Counted from the first letter of the stretch, positions 10,682 through 22,042 are shown. The stretch: DNA of 64,000 nucleotides from Elymus sibiricus (GCA_039707655.1 CM077673.1:6892001-6956000); one strand, 5' to 3'. A program made the numbers and translations. Notes: generated from the sequence alone by a model not told the origin.

Positions 10682-13130
10682 ATGACCAAAAGTAGCCGCG
10701 GACGGCTCTACATCGACGACGCCGGCTGGGGCCCCGAGGCTGACTCCATTGAGTATGGTTTCCGGGTCCCCTTCGGCAGGATTCACGTCTTCATCGGCAA
10801 GATCGGCGGATCTGAACCCGGGCCGGACACCTGCCCCGACATCGTCGAGCCGGCTCGGCGCAAGCAACCCGCCCGACATGTGCGACCCGCCCGTGCTAAA
10901 CCGGGCGGGAAGCATGTCTTCGTCGGCTTCACTCAGGGCATGGATCTCGAGGGATCTATGTCGCAGGAGGAAAATCTCATCTGCTCCGAGGATGGATCCT
11001 CGAGCGGAGAGACGGAATCAATCTACCAGCTCCACAATGGCGGATTCGGGGGCTACGTCGAGCCTTACCCCGAGTCGGAGTTCCATATGCCGGAGGAGTA
11101 TGAGCCGCCGAACCGCGCTGCCGTTTTTATGGCCGGTTCAGCGGCAGCTCCGGGCAGTTCAGCCGCCGGTGCGACCGGGTCTGGGGCTGGCACGCCGCCG
11201 GCTCTGGTTCTTCTGGATCTGATGAACGAGCTTACAACCCTGATGGCGACTGAGGTCACGGCTGAAAACCAAGCGGCCCGTAACGCGGAGATCGCATGGT
11301 TGAACGACCAGATGACCGAAGTCCAGCAGGAGATCAATGCGCTGAAAGCTCAGATGGATGCTGAGGCGGAGCGCCTTAGGGCGGACGCTTTCCGTCTTGA
11401 GCTGGAACAGTAGTCAGCAGCGGCGGTTCAGCGGATGAGGCTTCAATCCCACTTGCCGGATTAGTATGAAGCAAGAAACCATTTCAACACGCCAGGAACG
11501 GGACAGAACGTGCCTTTGGCCCTAACCCGGACGGCGGAAGGGCCTGGAAGCCGGGCGGCGATTCAGCATCAGCAGATTAACCCCCCCCGGTGGAACCAGG
11601 TTACGCCAACTTCCTTCCCTACACCGCTGGGTCATTATTCTAATCCGGCGGAGAACATAGTGGTGGCGGCAACTCGGCTTGCTGCTATCCCCATCCCTGA
11701 CGAGTCACCTTTCGCGGAAGAGGTGCGGAACGTTGTTGGATACCTACGGACGGCGGTGGCCCAGCAGGAGAAGTATACTTACAGCCGGAGTCGCGTGCAC
11801 TCAACCCCCGTCCCCAGTCGCAGCTACAGCCGGCGTTATGAGTCGCCGGCGGTTTCTAGCAGTGAACGGCATCGGAACCCTCCGCGAGCCGACCGGGCGG
11901 CTCTGGATGTTCAGGCACTGGTGGATCGAGCGAGAGCACAGCGAGAGGCGGCGGCTCTGGCGGCAGCGGCGGCTTATCAGGAACCCACTGTCGCACCCTC
12001 CGTCTCAGTCGGAGCGGGGTTAACTTCCAGGGCTGTGGGGGTGCCGTGCTTAGCGCCGGCTTTGCGGAATGAGCGCCTGCCGAAGGATTTCAAGGGCCCT
12101 CGCAAGGTGCCCAATTACACAGCTGACCTACCTCCAGAGGCTTGGATCGAAAGCTATGAACTGGCCATGGAGATGTTGGATGTTAGTGATGCAGTATGTG
12201 CCAAGTACTTCATCATGATGCTGGAAGGGCCGGTTCGCACGTGGTTGAAGGGATTACCACCCAATACCATTACTTCCTGGGCCGAGTTGAAGGCGAAATT
12301 TATCAAAAATTTCAAAGGGACGTGCAAGCAGCCCATGACGATCGTGGATTTAGATCATTGTGTACAACAGGCGGATGAGTCGGCTCATCATTGGGTCCGG
12401 CGGGTCTCAACCGTCATCCACTCTTCAGAGCAGATTAGGGCGGCTCAAGCGGTTTTGATTCTGGAGAAGAATTGTCAGTTTACACCTTTGAAGCAGAAGC
12501 TTGGCCGGCTCAAGCGCTCGTGTCAAGACATGGGGGAGCTCATGGCGGCTCTCACCAAATATGCAGACTCTGACAACACGAAAGACCCGGGCTCTGATGA
12601 TGAAAAATTAGGTCAGGGGAAGAAGAGTAACAATGGAAAGGGTCAGCAGCAGAACGTGGCTGGAAACGGCAATTCTGGCAAGCGGAAGCACCCGGACGGG
12701 GGGTCAGAGCTGGTGGCGAACACCAGCGCTGAAAACAACCGTGCTAAGGGCAATGGGAACTTCAGGCAGCACTTTAACAAGGGTAAAACTCCTTTCAACT
12801 TGGAAGCGATGCTCAATAAACCTTGTCTAGAGCATAGTCAGCCTGATAAGCCGGCAGGCCATACATGGAGGAATTGCAGCATTATGCGGCAGTTTCGAGA
12901 CTACAGCCTTCAACAACATCATAACAACGGCAATGGTCCGTCCGGCGGCTCAGGGCCAGGCGGGTCAGGAGCCGGCTTTGGTCCCGGCGGTTCCGGGTCC
13001 GGTTACCAAGGTCAAGGCAATCAAGGAGGTCATCATCAACAGTCTGGTGGTAGCGGCCAGCAGCAGCATAACCAGTCGGGTTTCCAGAGCAACCCGAAGC
13101 AGCTTAGCGGTGGTCAATATGATGTTTTCA
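10682..13130 (+). pseudogene. gag: gag (copy 2) with two nonsense codons
   Basis: The start is the ATG at 10682 (MTKSSRGR..), the first ATG after the PBS in the gag frame. The upstream open frame has only a TTG inside the PBS. Order: N-terminal region with a conserved YIDDAGWGPEAD motif; a Glu/Gln coiled-coil-like stretch (about 11215-11410); a Pro/Arg/Ala-rich region with repeated Arg-Ser patches; the retrotransposon gag domain (about 12050-12600); a zinc-knuckle-like C-x2-H-x8-H-x4-C at 12824-12877; then a Gly/Ser/Gln-rich linker. TAG stops at 11411-11413 and about 11464-11466 fall where copy 1 has Gln codons. Unlike copy 1, there is no frameshift within gag. The product would assemble the particle and bind RNA. 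Confidence 0.92.
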
Positions 13131-13905
13131 CAACCAGCCTTGACAAGCAAGACCGGAAGGTGCGCAAGCGGGCGGTTAATGCGGTCATGCCGGCTCTCCC
13201 GCAGTATTTGAAGTGGTCTGAGTATGACATCACTTGGAGCAGGGCGGATCACCCGCCGCGGGTTGACAACCCGGGGCAACTAGCTTTGGTGGTTGCCCCC
13301 CAAGTAGGTGGATACGTGTTCACTAAGGTGCTTATGGATGGTGGCAGCAGCATCAACATCCTGTATTATGACACTTTCAGCCGGATGGGTTTGCTGGACA
13401 AGGATCTTAAGCCCTCGTCCATAGTGTTTCATGGTGTGGTGCCTGGCAAGTCGGCTTATCCAGTGGGCAAAATTTCTCTGGAGGTAGCTTTTGGTGATGA
13501 ATGCAACTACAGGGTGGAGTCCTTGTGGTTTGAGGTGGTCAAAATTAAAAGTCCATATCATGCTTTATTTGGGCGGCCGGCTTATGCCAAGTTCATGGCT
13601 AGGCCTTGTTATGTCTACTTACAGCTTAAGATGCCCGGGTTAAGAGGAACGATTACCGTGCATGGTGATCGCAAGATGGCTCTTGAGTGCGAGGAAGGTG
13701 ATGCAGCTTATGCAGAGTCAAGTTGTGCAGAGGCAGAGCTCAAGTTTTACAAAGAGAATGTCGACCCGGAGGATATGTCTCCGTTGAAGAAGCCTACTAC
13801 AGAATCAGAGCCGCACCTCAAGTTTGCGGCGGATGATACCAAGCACGTGGATTTCACCGAGGGCGACTCATCTCAGCAGTTCACTATCGGGGCTAACATG
13901 GCCCC
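13131..13905 (+). pseudogene. Aspartic protease segment (copy 2)
   Basis: Continuous with the gag frame. The catalytic DGGSS motif is at 13337-13351, followed by INILYYDTF and further down an ALFGRPAYAKF motif typical of plant gypsy proteases. An acidic tail leads to the junction with RT. At about 13902 one base is missing relative to copy 1 (after ATGG), so translation shifts away from the RT frame and runs to a stop at 14108-14110. The enzyme would process the polyprotein. The protease itself has no internal stop, but it depends on the broken gag. Confidence 0.88.
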
Positions 13906-15690
13906 GCATAGGAAAGCGCGCTCATCAAATTCATCCGTGAGAATCGGGACATCTTTGCATGGAAACCGTTCGACATGCCGGGTGTACCGAGAGAATTTGC
14001 TGAGCACCACCTTAATGTGGATCCTAAGTTCAAGCCGATCAAGCAATTCCTTCGTCGTTTCAATGAAGAGCGGCGCAAGGCTATTGGAGAAGAGGTGGCC
14101 CGGCTTTTAACGGCAGGGTTCATCATGGAGGTCTTTCACCCGGAGTGGTTAGCTAACCCGGTGCTAGTGCTTAAGAAGAACGGCACTTGGCGTATGTGCG
14201 TGGATTACACGAATCTTAACAAAGCCTGTCCGGTTGACCCGTTTGCTCTCCCCAGTATTGACCAGATCATTGATGCAACAGCGGGTTGCGATAGTTTATG
14301 CTTCCTGGACGCCTACTCAGGTTATCACCAGGTCAAGATGGCAGTCAAAGACCAAGAGAAGATGGCTTTCATCACGCCTTTTGGTGCTTTCTGCTACGTG
14401 TCTATGCCTTTTCGGCTCAAGAGTGCCCAGGCGACTTATCAGCGTTGTGTGCAGAACTGTCTTCACAGTCAAATTGGGCGCAATGTTCATGCTTATGTGG
14501 ATGATATTGTGGTCAAGTCAAGGAAGAAGGAAACTTTTGATAGCTTACGGGTTTACAAGATGATGCTTAACCCGGCCAAGTGTGTTTTTGGAGTCCCTGC
14601 AGGCAAGCTCTTGGGGTTTCTAGTCTCTGAGCGTGGCATTGAGGCTAACCCGGACAAGATTCAGGCTATCACTTCCCTGGCTGAGCCGGCATGCATCAAT
14701 GACGTTCAGCGCCTGGCAGGTCGGATCACTGCATTAAGCTGATTCATAAGCCGCCTGGGTGAGAAGGCGATCCCCTTATACCAGATGATGAAGAAAACAG
14801 ATGATTTTGTCTGGAGCAAAGCGGCGGGTGAGGCGTTCGAGGCGCTCAAGAAGCAACTAACTGAGCCGCCAGTCTTGGCTGCTCCGGCTGAGAAGGAACC
14901 CTTATTCAGTGCTGCGATTGTTGTAGAACGCAAGGAGGCAGGAAAGGAGTATCCGGTTCAAAGGCCAGTTTATTATGTCAGCGAAGTCTTGATCGAGTCT
15001 AAGCAACGGTACCCACATTGGCAGAAGCTAATATATGGGGTGTTCATGGCGAACCGTAAGCTGAAGCGCTATTTCCTGGGACACCCGATCACAGTGGTTA
15101 GCTCTGCCCCGTTGGGAGACATAATTCATAACTGAGAAGCCATTGGCCGGATTGCTAAGTGGGCATTGGAGCTTGGACCTCTTAATCTGAAGTATGTGCC
15201 TCGCACGGCTGTCAAGTCTCAAGCCTTGGTGGACTTCATAAATGACTGGACGGATTGTCAGTCGCCAGAAGAGAAGCCGGACAACACTTACTGGACGATT
15301 CACTTCGACGGGTCTAGACAGCTGGAAGGCTCGGGGCTGGAGTTGTTTTAACTTCCCCTAAAGGTGATAAGTTCTGTTATGTGCTAAGGTTGATGTTTCC
15401 TTGTACTAACAACGCAGCTGAGTACGAGGCTTTGCTTCATGGCCTCCGGGTGGCCAAAGAGATGAACCTAAGCCGGGTTAGATGCCTCGGCGACTCAGAC
15501 CTCGTGGCTCAGCAAGTTTCAGGCACGTGGGATTCCAAAGACCCGCGGATGGCGGCTTATCGTCAGGCGGTCGACATCATTGCAGGTTACTTCAAGGGTT
15601 ATCAGGTGGATCATATTGATCGTCGAAAGAACGAGGCGGCTGACGCGTTGTCAAGACTTGGCTCTCAGCGTAAGCCGGTGCCGCCTAACG
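13906..15690 (+). pseudogene. pol: Reverse transcriptase and RNase H (copy 2), multiply broken
   Basis: The RT frame is recognisable from about 13915; its first ATG is at 13975. Motifs: LVLKKNGTWRMCVDY, FLDAYSGYHQ and YVDD at 14494-14505. Damage relative to copy 1: a TGA at 14740-14742 where copy 1 has Arg CGG; a TGA at 15133-15135 where copy 1 has AGA; an 18-bp in-frame deletion near 14530; a 30-bp in-frame deletion near 14905 in the RT connection region; Gly to Arg in MPFG; and a 1-base deletion at about 15330 that moves the RNase H into the next frame. RNase H carries HFDG (about 15301), NNAAEYEAL (about 15410) and GDSDLV (about 15490), the usual D-E-D acidic set. No functional enzyme can be made from this copy. 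Confidence 0.92.
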
Positions 15691-17054
15691 TATTCTTAGA
15701 CGTGTTATATCACCCGTCAGTTAAGCTACCTTCGGAGGAGGATCTGGCTATACCTGACCCGGAGGGGCAGTTGGTGGCGGCTCTGCATGCTATTCCTGAC
15801 TGGACGTTACCTTACATGGCGTATCTAACTCGCGGCGAGTTGCCGGAGGACGAGACCTTGGCAAGGCAAATCATCAGACGATCTAAGTCCATGACGATAA
15901 TCAACGGCGAGTTGCACAAGCGCAGCGTTACCGGCGTTTTCCAACGTTGTGTTTCACCTGAGGAAGGCAAGGAGATCCTGAATGAAATCCATGCCGGAGA
16001 TTGTGGTCATCATGCCGGCTCAAAATCTCTGGTGGCCAAGGCTTTTCGACATGGTTTCTTCTGGCTGACGGCTCATAAGGATGCAGAAAACTTGGTTCTC
16101 AAGTGTGATGGCTGTCAGAAGTTCGGGCGACGTGCTCACGTGCCGGCTCAGGAATTGCGCATGATCCCAATTACCTGGCCGTTCGCGGTTTGGGGGCTTG
16201 ATATGGTCGGGCCCTTCAAGAGATCCAAAGATAAGAAGACCCACCTTTTGGTGGTGGTGGATAAGTTTACCAAGTGGGTAGAGGCTGAGCAGGTCAGCAA
16301 GTGTGATGCGGCTACGGCGGTTCAGTTTGTCAAAAAATTCATCTACCGCTTTGGTTACCCCCACAGTATCATCACAGATAATGGCACAAACCTATCCAAG
16401 GGGGCTATGCAAGCTTTCTGTGAAAGTGAACACATCCGGCTTGACGTTTCTGCTGTGGCTCATCCACAGTCCAATGGTCAGGCGGAGCGTGCTAACCAGG
16501 AGATCCTGAGAGGTATCAAGCCCCGGCTTATGGATCCTCTACAGAGAACGCCGGGTTGTTGGGTGGAGGAGTTACCATCCGTTCTATGGAGCATCAATAC
16601 AACTCCCAACAGGTCAACAGGCTATACACCTTTCTTCATGGTTTACGGCGCAGAAGCCGTATTACCAAGCGACATATGTCATGACTCGCCATGGGTGGCG
16701 GCTTACGTTGAGGCAGATAATGAGACGGCATGTCAGGACGCATTGGATGCTTTGGACGAAGAGCGTGATCTAGCGGAGGCTCGATCGGCGATTTATCAGC
16801 AAGACCTGCGTTGCTATCACAGCCGCCGGGTCAAGACCCGGACGTTTCAAGAAGGCGACTTAGTGTTGCGCCTGATTCAAGATCAGACGGACGCGCACAA
16901 GTTGTCTCCTCCATGGGAAGGGCCTTTTGTGGTTAGCAGAAACCTCAACAATGGGTCATACTATCTCATCGACGTCTGGGACGAGTCACGCACTTCTGGG
17001 CAGGAGACCTACCGGCCGTGGAACATCGCTCATCTACGGCCTTTCTATACTTAG
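15691..17054 (+). pseudogene. pol: Integrase domain (copy 2), itself intact
   Basis: Open frame from 15381 through to the stop at 17052-17054. Integrase order: N-terminal HHCC zinc finger (two adjacent His at about 16007-16012, CxxC at about 16103-16114); core with Asp at 16200-16202, Asp at 16377-16379 and Glu at 16485-16487, giving exact D,D-35-E spacing; C-terminal part with a WEGPFVV segment like the GPY/F module, ending ..HLRPFYT. No chromodomain follows, which argues against the chromovirus branch. The domain inserts element cDNA into the genome. It has no intact upstream start, so it is listed with the broken polyprotein. Confidence 0.92.
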
Positions 17055-18375
17055 AGTCATTGACTCCCCCCAGTGTATATCATCATTGTATATATCACAT
17101 ATATATATAATAAAGTTGGCATTCCTGCAAGCCGGGGCCTCTGCCGTTTTACGTGTCTCACATTGCTCAAAGATGAATACAATCATACGATCATTTGGGG
17201 GCTTTCAACCTGCCGAGTTAAGCTTTAACCCTCTTGGTCAGGCTTTTCAGTCGAAATTACAAGGTCACTTGGGGGCTTCTAACCCGCCAGGTTAAGTTTC
17301 ACCCTCTTGATCAGGCTCTTCAGCCAAGATAGCACCATCAACTGGCGGCTTACAAGACGGCGGCTTACAAGATGGTGGGTCAGTTAGTATCATCGATAAG
17401 GTCGTTCGGGGGCTTTCAACCCACCGGGTTAAGCTTCAACCCCTCGATCAGGCTTTTCAGCCACTGTAAGGTGGGTCGTGGACCCAACCGTTGACTCCGT
17501 CAACAAAAGATCACTAGGGGTGCAGCGAGTTGTGAACTTACCCCCTTTTCTGATCTATAAGGCCGGGTTATGCCTGCCTGTAAGTAGCTGCCGCTTTGCC
17601 AGGGGTGCAGCAAGTTCTAAAACTTACCCCCTGCAAGGGCCTCTTACAGAGGCAAGGCTAACTCTCTCATCTGCAAGGCCGGGTTATACCTGCCTGTAAG
17701 TAGCTGCCGCTTTGCCAGGGGTGCAGCGAGTTCTAAAACTTACCCCCTGCAAGGGCCTCTTACAGCGGCGAGGCAAACCCTCCCATCTGATGCGTACTCT
17801 CCGCCAAGTGGCCCGTCGTACCCTTGAGGTTCAAACGATGGATTTACGTCACGTGAGAAGCAGCTTATGGGTTCTACGGGTGCTCATACCCTGCTGCGTC
17901 TCTTTCTGGTTCGCTGCGCTCTAATCAGTTAATCTCGTCCAGAGACCCTGAGCCGTCTAAAGAGTTCACGGTCAATCTCGTTCGAGACCCTGTATTGTTA
18001 AGAGTTCAAGCAGTGAGTCCACCCAGAAGAACCGGCTTATGAGTTTTTTAAGTTTATGCAAGATCTAAAGTCTCTGGGTTGTGCTTTTTTATGTCGCCCT
18101 TACGGCAAAACAAAGTTGTTTTGTTTAATATTTTACAGGGTTTATCTTTTCAGATGAGCCGCCGTGCAAGCCGGTATCATAAGCCGGACAAAGACAAACA
18201 AGGCATATATCACGTAATGCAAAAGATTTACATGTGCACGATGGCACGGCTCAGACAGAGAATTTTTTCTACGCCTATTACAAAGCTCTCCACGAGAGCC
18301 CAAAAGGCAACAGACTTAAGTTTTGTACAACTCAGTTTGGCGGCTCAGGTGGCCGAGTTATCAAATTTCTAGTGA
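17055..18375 (+). repeat. 3' untranslated region of copy 2 with short tandem repeats, no gene
   Basis: No credible coding frame. It starts with an AT-rich stretch (about 17075-17113, runs of TATA). Three related units of about 60 bp begin near 17192, 17266 and 17404, each of the form ..TGGGGGCTT(T)CAACC..GGTTAAG..TCAGGCTTTTCAG. A tandem repeat with a 116-bp step follows at about 17508-17790, with GGCCGGGTTATNCCTGCCTG at 17561 and 17677 and a flanking partial unit. The remainder (17800-18375) shows nothing I recognise apart from the end of the antisense gene at 18376. Confidence 0.75.
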
Positions 18376-18998
18376 TTAGCTCGATGGCGGGTCATCCTGC
18401 GCCGGGTCTTCGACCTCCTCTATCTGAAGATTGTCCACATCCCAGTTATAGTTCGTTAGAGCTACAAACTGAGCCTCTTCAAAGAGGGGAGACGGGTCAA
18501 TCTCAGGGGCGAAGAGGTGCTTACGGCGAGCGGGAATCAAGTCTCTGGTTTCAACAGTGGGACCGCGCACTCTCTTGCCGGGCTCGCTGTAAGCCGCCTG
18601 GTATGTTGACCGATCAAGTTCATCCACCAATGTTGATGCAAGCACCCTGGAGGCTTTTCTACACTTGGCATAGTCAGCTTCTGTGAACTCTGAGCCGTCT
18701 TCTTTTCTTGATGGAAACCCGTCCATCATTTCATCAGCAGACAGCTCCGGAGCAAAGGCTAGGCACCGGCTCAGCGCGGCCATGGCTCCCTGACGGGCGG
18801 CTGATTTTTTGAGCTCTCCAATTTGCTTTGGCAGAGTTGAAAATAGTTCTATGACTCCCTTCATATGCTTGGGGATGCTCTGCTCAGTTAACATCGCCTT
18901 TATAGTGCAAAGGGTCCCGTAATACAGTTGCTCCGCCAAAGAGTACACTGCCTTTAATCTCAACGAGCTGTCGGATGAAAATTGGCGGCTCCTTTCGC
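18376..18998 (-). pseudogene. Antisense gene exon 6: C-terminal region
   Basis: The acceptor is CTTCCTTGCAG at 19000-18999, after an 83-bp intron. Reading in the required phase gives ERSRQFSSDSSLRLKAVYSL, with no stop until TAA at 18378-18376. Features: a helical Leu/Lys region (GELKKSAARQG), ALSRCLAFAPELSADEMMDG, and an acidic C-terminus (IEEVEDPAQDD). No known domain recognised. Confidence 0.72.
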
Positions 18999-19081
18999 CT
19001 GCAAGGAAGGGTTTGGTGGTGTAAGCCGCCAGTAAGGTTATTTAGTATGGAAAGGAAAGTCATTAAGTATTACGTGCTTAC

Positions 19082-19358
19082 CAAAGATAGCAGAAGTCAT
19101 CCTGGATATGTGGCATTTCAGAGTTTGCAATTCTTCTGACACAAGCTTTAGCCGCCCTTCCGCATTGTCTGCGCGTTTGGTCAGGGCGGCTTGTTCAGTT
19201 TCGGCAGTCTTCCTAAAAAGAGCAAACTCAACTTGCATCTTCTCAAGTTCTTCTATGGCAACCCGCCACTTATTTTCTGCCTCGGACCGAGCGGTTTGTT
19301 GTGAAGCAAGATTTCCTCTTAGGCTGGTCAGTTCAGACTCAGCCGCCTCTAAGCTATC
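19082..19358 (-). pseudogene. Antisense gene exon 5: coiled coil
   Basis: The acceptor is GATACAG at 19360-19359 and the donor is TTTG|GTAAGC at 19081-19080. The 92-codon frame is rich in Glu, Lys, Ala and Leu with a heptad-like pattern (LEAAESELTSLRGNL, EELEKMQVEF, RLKLVSEELQTL), as in a coiled coil. It ends in phase 1, which matches exon 6. Confidence 0.7.
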
Positions 19359-19470
19359 CTGTATCATACAAGTCTAAAACAGGGTTAAGTCACCAGGCTG
19401 AGTTATTGGAGGATAATTGACGACACAGTTATGCTACAAGTCTCAACCAGATTGCAAGCAATATACTTGA

Positions 19471-19930
19471 CACTTGGGGGCTAATGTCGGTTTGCTCTTC
19501 CAAGTCTTTCCTTAAAGTTCCAGCTCATCTTCGCAAAGGTAAGCCGGCACTTGGGGGTTACACGTGACGCTCTCAAGTTTTTCCTTAAAGTTCCGGCTCA
19601 TCTCTGCAACGATAAGCCGGCACTTGGGGGCTACAATCGACGCTCTACAGATCTGCAACACAGTCCCGGCTCATCTTCACGAAGATCAGCCGACACTTGG
19701 GGGCTACAACCAGTACTTTCAAAGTTTCCAGTGAAATTCCGGTTCATCATTTTATGTTAACCCGGATTTGGGGGCTACCATTGATCACACTCTACAAATT
19801 GAGTATCGACTTACTATCTATACTAACCCGATACTTGGGGGCTACACGTCAAGCTACTTGGAATATGATATGGATTGGAAGACCCGGTCCACTATTTGCA
19901 ATACTAAACCAGCTCTTGGCGGCTACGTAG
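19471..19930. repeat. Degenerate ~73-bp minisatellite with a conserved G-tract, inside intron 4 of the antisense gene
   Basis: The motif YACTTGGGGGCTA recurs at 19471, 19548, 19621, 19694, 19766, 19832 and, weaker, at about 19911. Steps are 66-80 bp. Spacers share CCGGCTCATCTTCRCRA-like segments. The first copy (CACTTGGGGGCTAATGTCGG) resembles the sequence just upstream of and into the 3' LTR (ACCTGGGGCCTAATGTTGG). Confidence 0.78.
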
Positions 19931-19962
19931 GAGTACAAGGAAAAAATAGGCAAAGAGATTAC

Positions 19963-20566
19963 CTCGTATTTTTTCTTCATCAAATTAACAAGCTTGAGCT
20001 CCAAGTTCCGGCTTGTCGTCAGGCGGTTCAGATAACCAGCATGTAATTCTTCAGCAGTCAGCTTCTCCAATGATGGGAGTTCAAATTCAAACTTCTCAGG
20101 CGAAGATGTTTCAGCCTGGCTGGTATGCCTTGTCAGCACATGAGGTTCAGGGGTTTGATGACCCGCCCAGTAATGACAACTTCCGGAAGGACCGTGTCTT
20201 CAACAGCTGTTGAAGGACTGGGAGGCTTAGGGTCATCCTTTGCAGGGCTTTCAGGGGCCGTGTCATGACCTGCCGGCTCAGATGGCTGGTGAGTATCGTC
20301 AGGTGTATCCTTCATAATGTCACCGGGCTCAGCATGAGTCAAAGGGGAGGCCGGCTTAGCAAATGCTGGCTCCTAGGCAGAAGGGGCGGCAGTAGACCCG
20401 CCAGTCTTCCTTCGTTTCGCTTGGGCCCTGGAAGGCGCAGACGAAGGTTACATAGAGGTCAAGAGTGTTGAAACATTTGGTGCAAAAGTAAAAATACGCA
20501 CTCCGGGTTGATCTTCATTAGAGGCAACTTGGAGGCAGTCGAGTCGTCAGAGGAAGGAGGAGAGTC
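19963..20566 (-). pseudogene. Antisense gene exons 3-4 (boundary unresolved), with stop and frameshift
   Basis: A 23-codon exon (20566-20498) after a CTTCAG acceptor is tentative. The next coding stretch starts near 20430 with a basic SRAQAKRRKTGG patch, but the only visible acceptor (CCTTCCAG) does not give the required phase, so the splice site may be decayed. A TAG at 20375-20373 and a frameshift near 20150 interrupt a Pro/Ser/Thr/Asp-rich linker. The exon then ends in a Leu-rich helix-like segment (LPSLEKLTAEELHAGYLNRL) and the donor GAG|GTAATC at 19962-19961. Confidence 0.55.
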
Positions 20567-20647
20567 CTGAAGGCAGTTAAGGCTATACAAAGCAGAGTAA
20601 GGTTACAATGCAAGGTTGATTAAAATTATGTTTCAGTTAAAGAATAC

Positions 20648-21082
20648 CTCAGCTGGCCATTTCCGTTGAGCCGGAGCATCTGATAACCCGGCCACGAGAT
20701 CTTCAGAGCCGGCGCTCCGGGTCTGACGTCGGGAGGTGTGCTGTTGCTTTTTCAAAAGAAAATTGGGGTCTAAATGAGCAAGAGGATGAGAGAAGGGGAC
20801 TTTCCGGACGACCCGCCGTACTCTGTCTTGTGGAAAGAACTCTGAGTCAGAAATGTCAATTACCTCAGGGGCGTTTGCGTGGCTCGCCTCCGTTTCGTCC
20901 TGTGTGTAATTATTGTCAATAAGTTGCATAAAGAGACGGCCAAGGGAGTCAAGTTCTACCTCCGAGTCATCAGATTCAAGCGGCTCTGGAGTGGCGGCTT
21001 TCTTCTTCTTCTGAGCAGGAGTTTTCACCTTTGGCTTCCTCGTTGGCGGGTTATACTTCTTTTTCCAAAAAGGGGAGTCGGC
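20648..21082 (-). pseudogene. Antisense gene exon 2: Lys-rich then acidic linker
   Basis: It follows a 72-bp intron ending TATGTATAG. It opens ADSPFWKKKYNPPTRKPK in phase 0, then an acidic stretch (EPLESDDSEVELDS), then basic Arg-rich residues. 145 codons with no stop; donor GAG|GTATTC. Confidence 0.72.
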
Positions 21083-21154
21083 CTATACATAAGCCGCCGG
21101 CAAAGGTTAGAAAGTGTAAGACAAATGTGACCAATTGAGGGAAAAAAGTATTAC

Positions 21155-22042
21155 GTCTGGAGCAGGATTCTTTGCAGAAAAGGGTTTAAGCCCGGTTTTG
21201 TTGCAAACCGATTGCTTTTCACCTAGAAGTCCTTTGACGGTGGCATTGATATCTTCATCGGTCAAAGGGGTGGCATTGAAGCAGAGGGGGTCGTTGGGCT
21301 CACCCGTTTATTCGTGCATAGGCCGGTCACGCCGGCTCAGTGGCAGAATCTTCCAGCTGACCCAGCAACGGGTTAGATCGACGCATGTCAAGCCGTTAGC
21401 CATTAAGGCTCTGATCTTTGCAAAAGTTGGAGCGTATTTTGCTCGCTCTGCGGCTGACATCCGGCTTGGGAGGTCTCCAGAATTGGGAAGCCGGGTAGGG
21501 CGATAACCCGGCAATGGATTTTCTTCCTCCGGAGAAGTGTCTTTACAATAAAACCAGGTCTTGTTCCAATCTTTGGGGTGACTTGGCAGGGTAGCTATTG
21601 GGTATGGCAAATCTCTCCGTCTCTGGATTGTAATGCCCCCAAGCTCTAAACTTGGCCCGGCCGCCATTTCAGTTTGGCGGTTGGCATAATGATAGTCATG
21701 AAAGAGGTCAACAGACGGCTCTTCCTGCAGATAGTCTTCGTTCAAGACTTGGAACTGGCAAATGTTGGTGACTGAATTTGGGCATATGTCTTGAGGATGA
21801 AGTTTGAAGAAGTGAAGAACGTCCCGAAAGAATTTTGATCCGGGAGGGCTGAACCCGCGGAGGATATGATTAGTAAATATGATAACCTCCCCCTCCTTGG
21901 GCTCAGGCCTCTTCTCTGGCCCTGGAACCCGCCAGTGTATAGCATCTTTAGCCGGCAGCATTCCCGACTCAACAAAATCAAGCAGAAGTTCTTCAGTAAC
22001 GCCGGAGCAGACCCAACCACAGGATGATTGTGCCCTTGACAT
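21155..22042 (-). pseudogene. Antisense gene exon 1: Transposase_28-like domain
   Basis: The ATG at 22042-22040 starts MSRAQSSCGW. The exon contains an HWRVPGPE motif, an IIFTNHILRGFSPPGSKFFR motif, an acidic YLQEEPSVDLFHDYHY segment and a KTWFYCKD segment. A TAA stop interrupts at 21310-21308, after which the same frame continues for about 50 codons to a GT donor (GAC|GTAATAC, at 21154-21153). The continuing open frame shows that the stop is a late mutation. Confidence 0.78.

Larger units (their letters stand above)
18376..22042 (-). pseudogene. Antisense multi-exon gene of the retrotransposon (Transposase_28-like / 'putative gypsy type transposon' protein), decayed
   Basis: On the strand opposite to gag-pol I can chain exons 22042-21155, 21082-20648, 20566-20498 (tentative), about 20427-19963, 19358-19082 and 18998-18376. 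They show GT donors and AG acceptors, and the phases agree at 21155/21082 and 19082/18998. The first exon resembles the plant domain annotated as putative gypsy type transposon (Transposase_28), as I recognise it from grass proteins. The middle exons are acidic and Pro/Ser-rich with a KRRK basic patch, followed by a predicted coiled coil and a C-terminal region of unknown function. In-frame stops at 21310-21308 and 20375-20373 and a frameshift near 20150 make it a pseudogene. Antisense ORFs in this position are known in Tat-lineage elements (Grande gene23, RIRE2-like). Its function is unknown; a regulatory role is speculation. Confidence 0.75.

Noticed and set aside
17075..17113. Possible promoter in the TATA-rich stretch after pol
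   Set aside because: It is a simple AT microsatellite with no downstream gene on the plus strand. It may contribute to polyadenylation, but no clear signal can be assigned.
17478..17924. Two short plus-strand frames (73 and 70 codons) downstream of pol
   Set aside because: They fall in tandem repeats of the 3' untranslated region, share no similarity with known proteins that I recognise and have no conserved start context.
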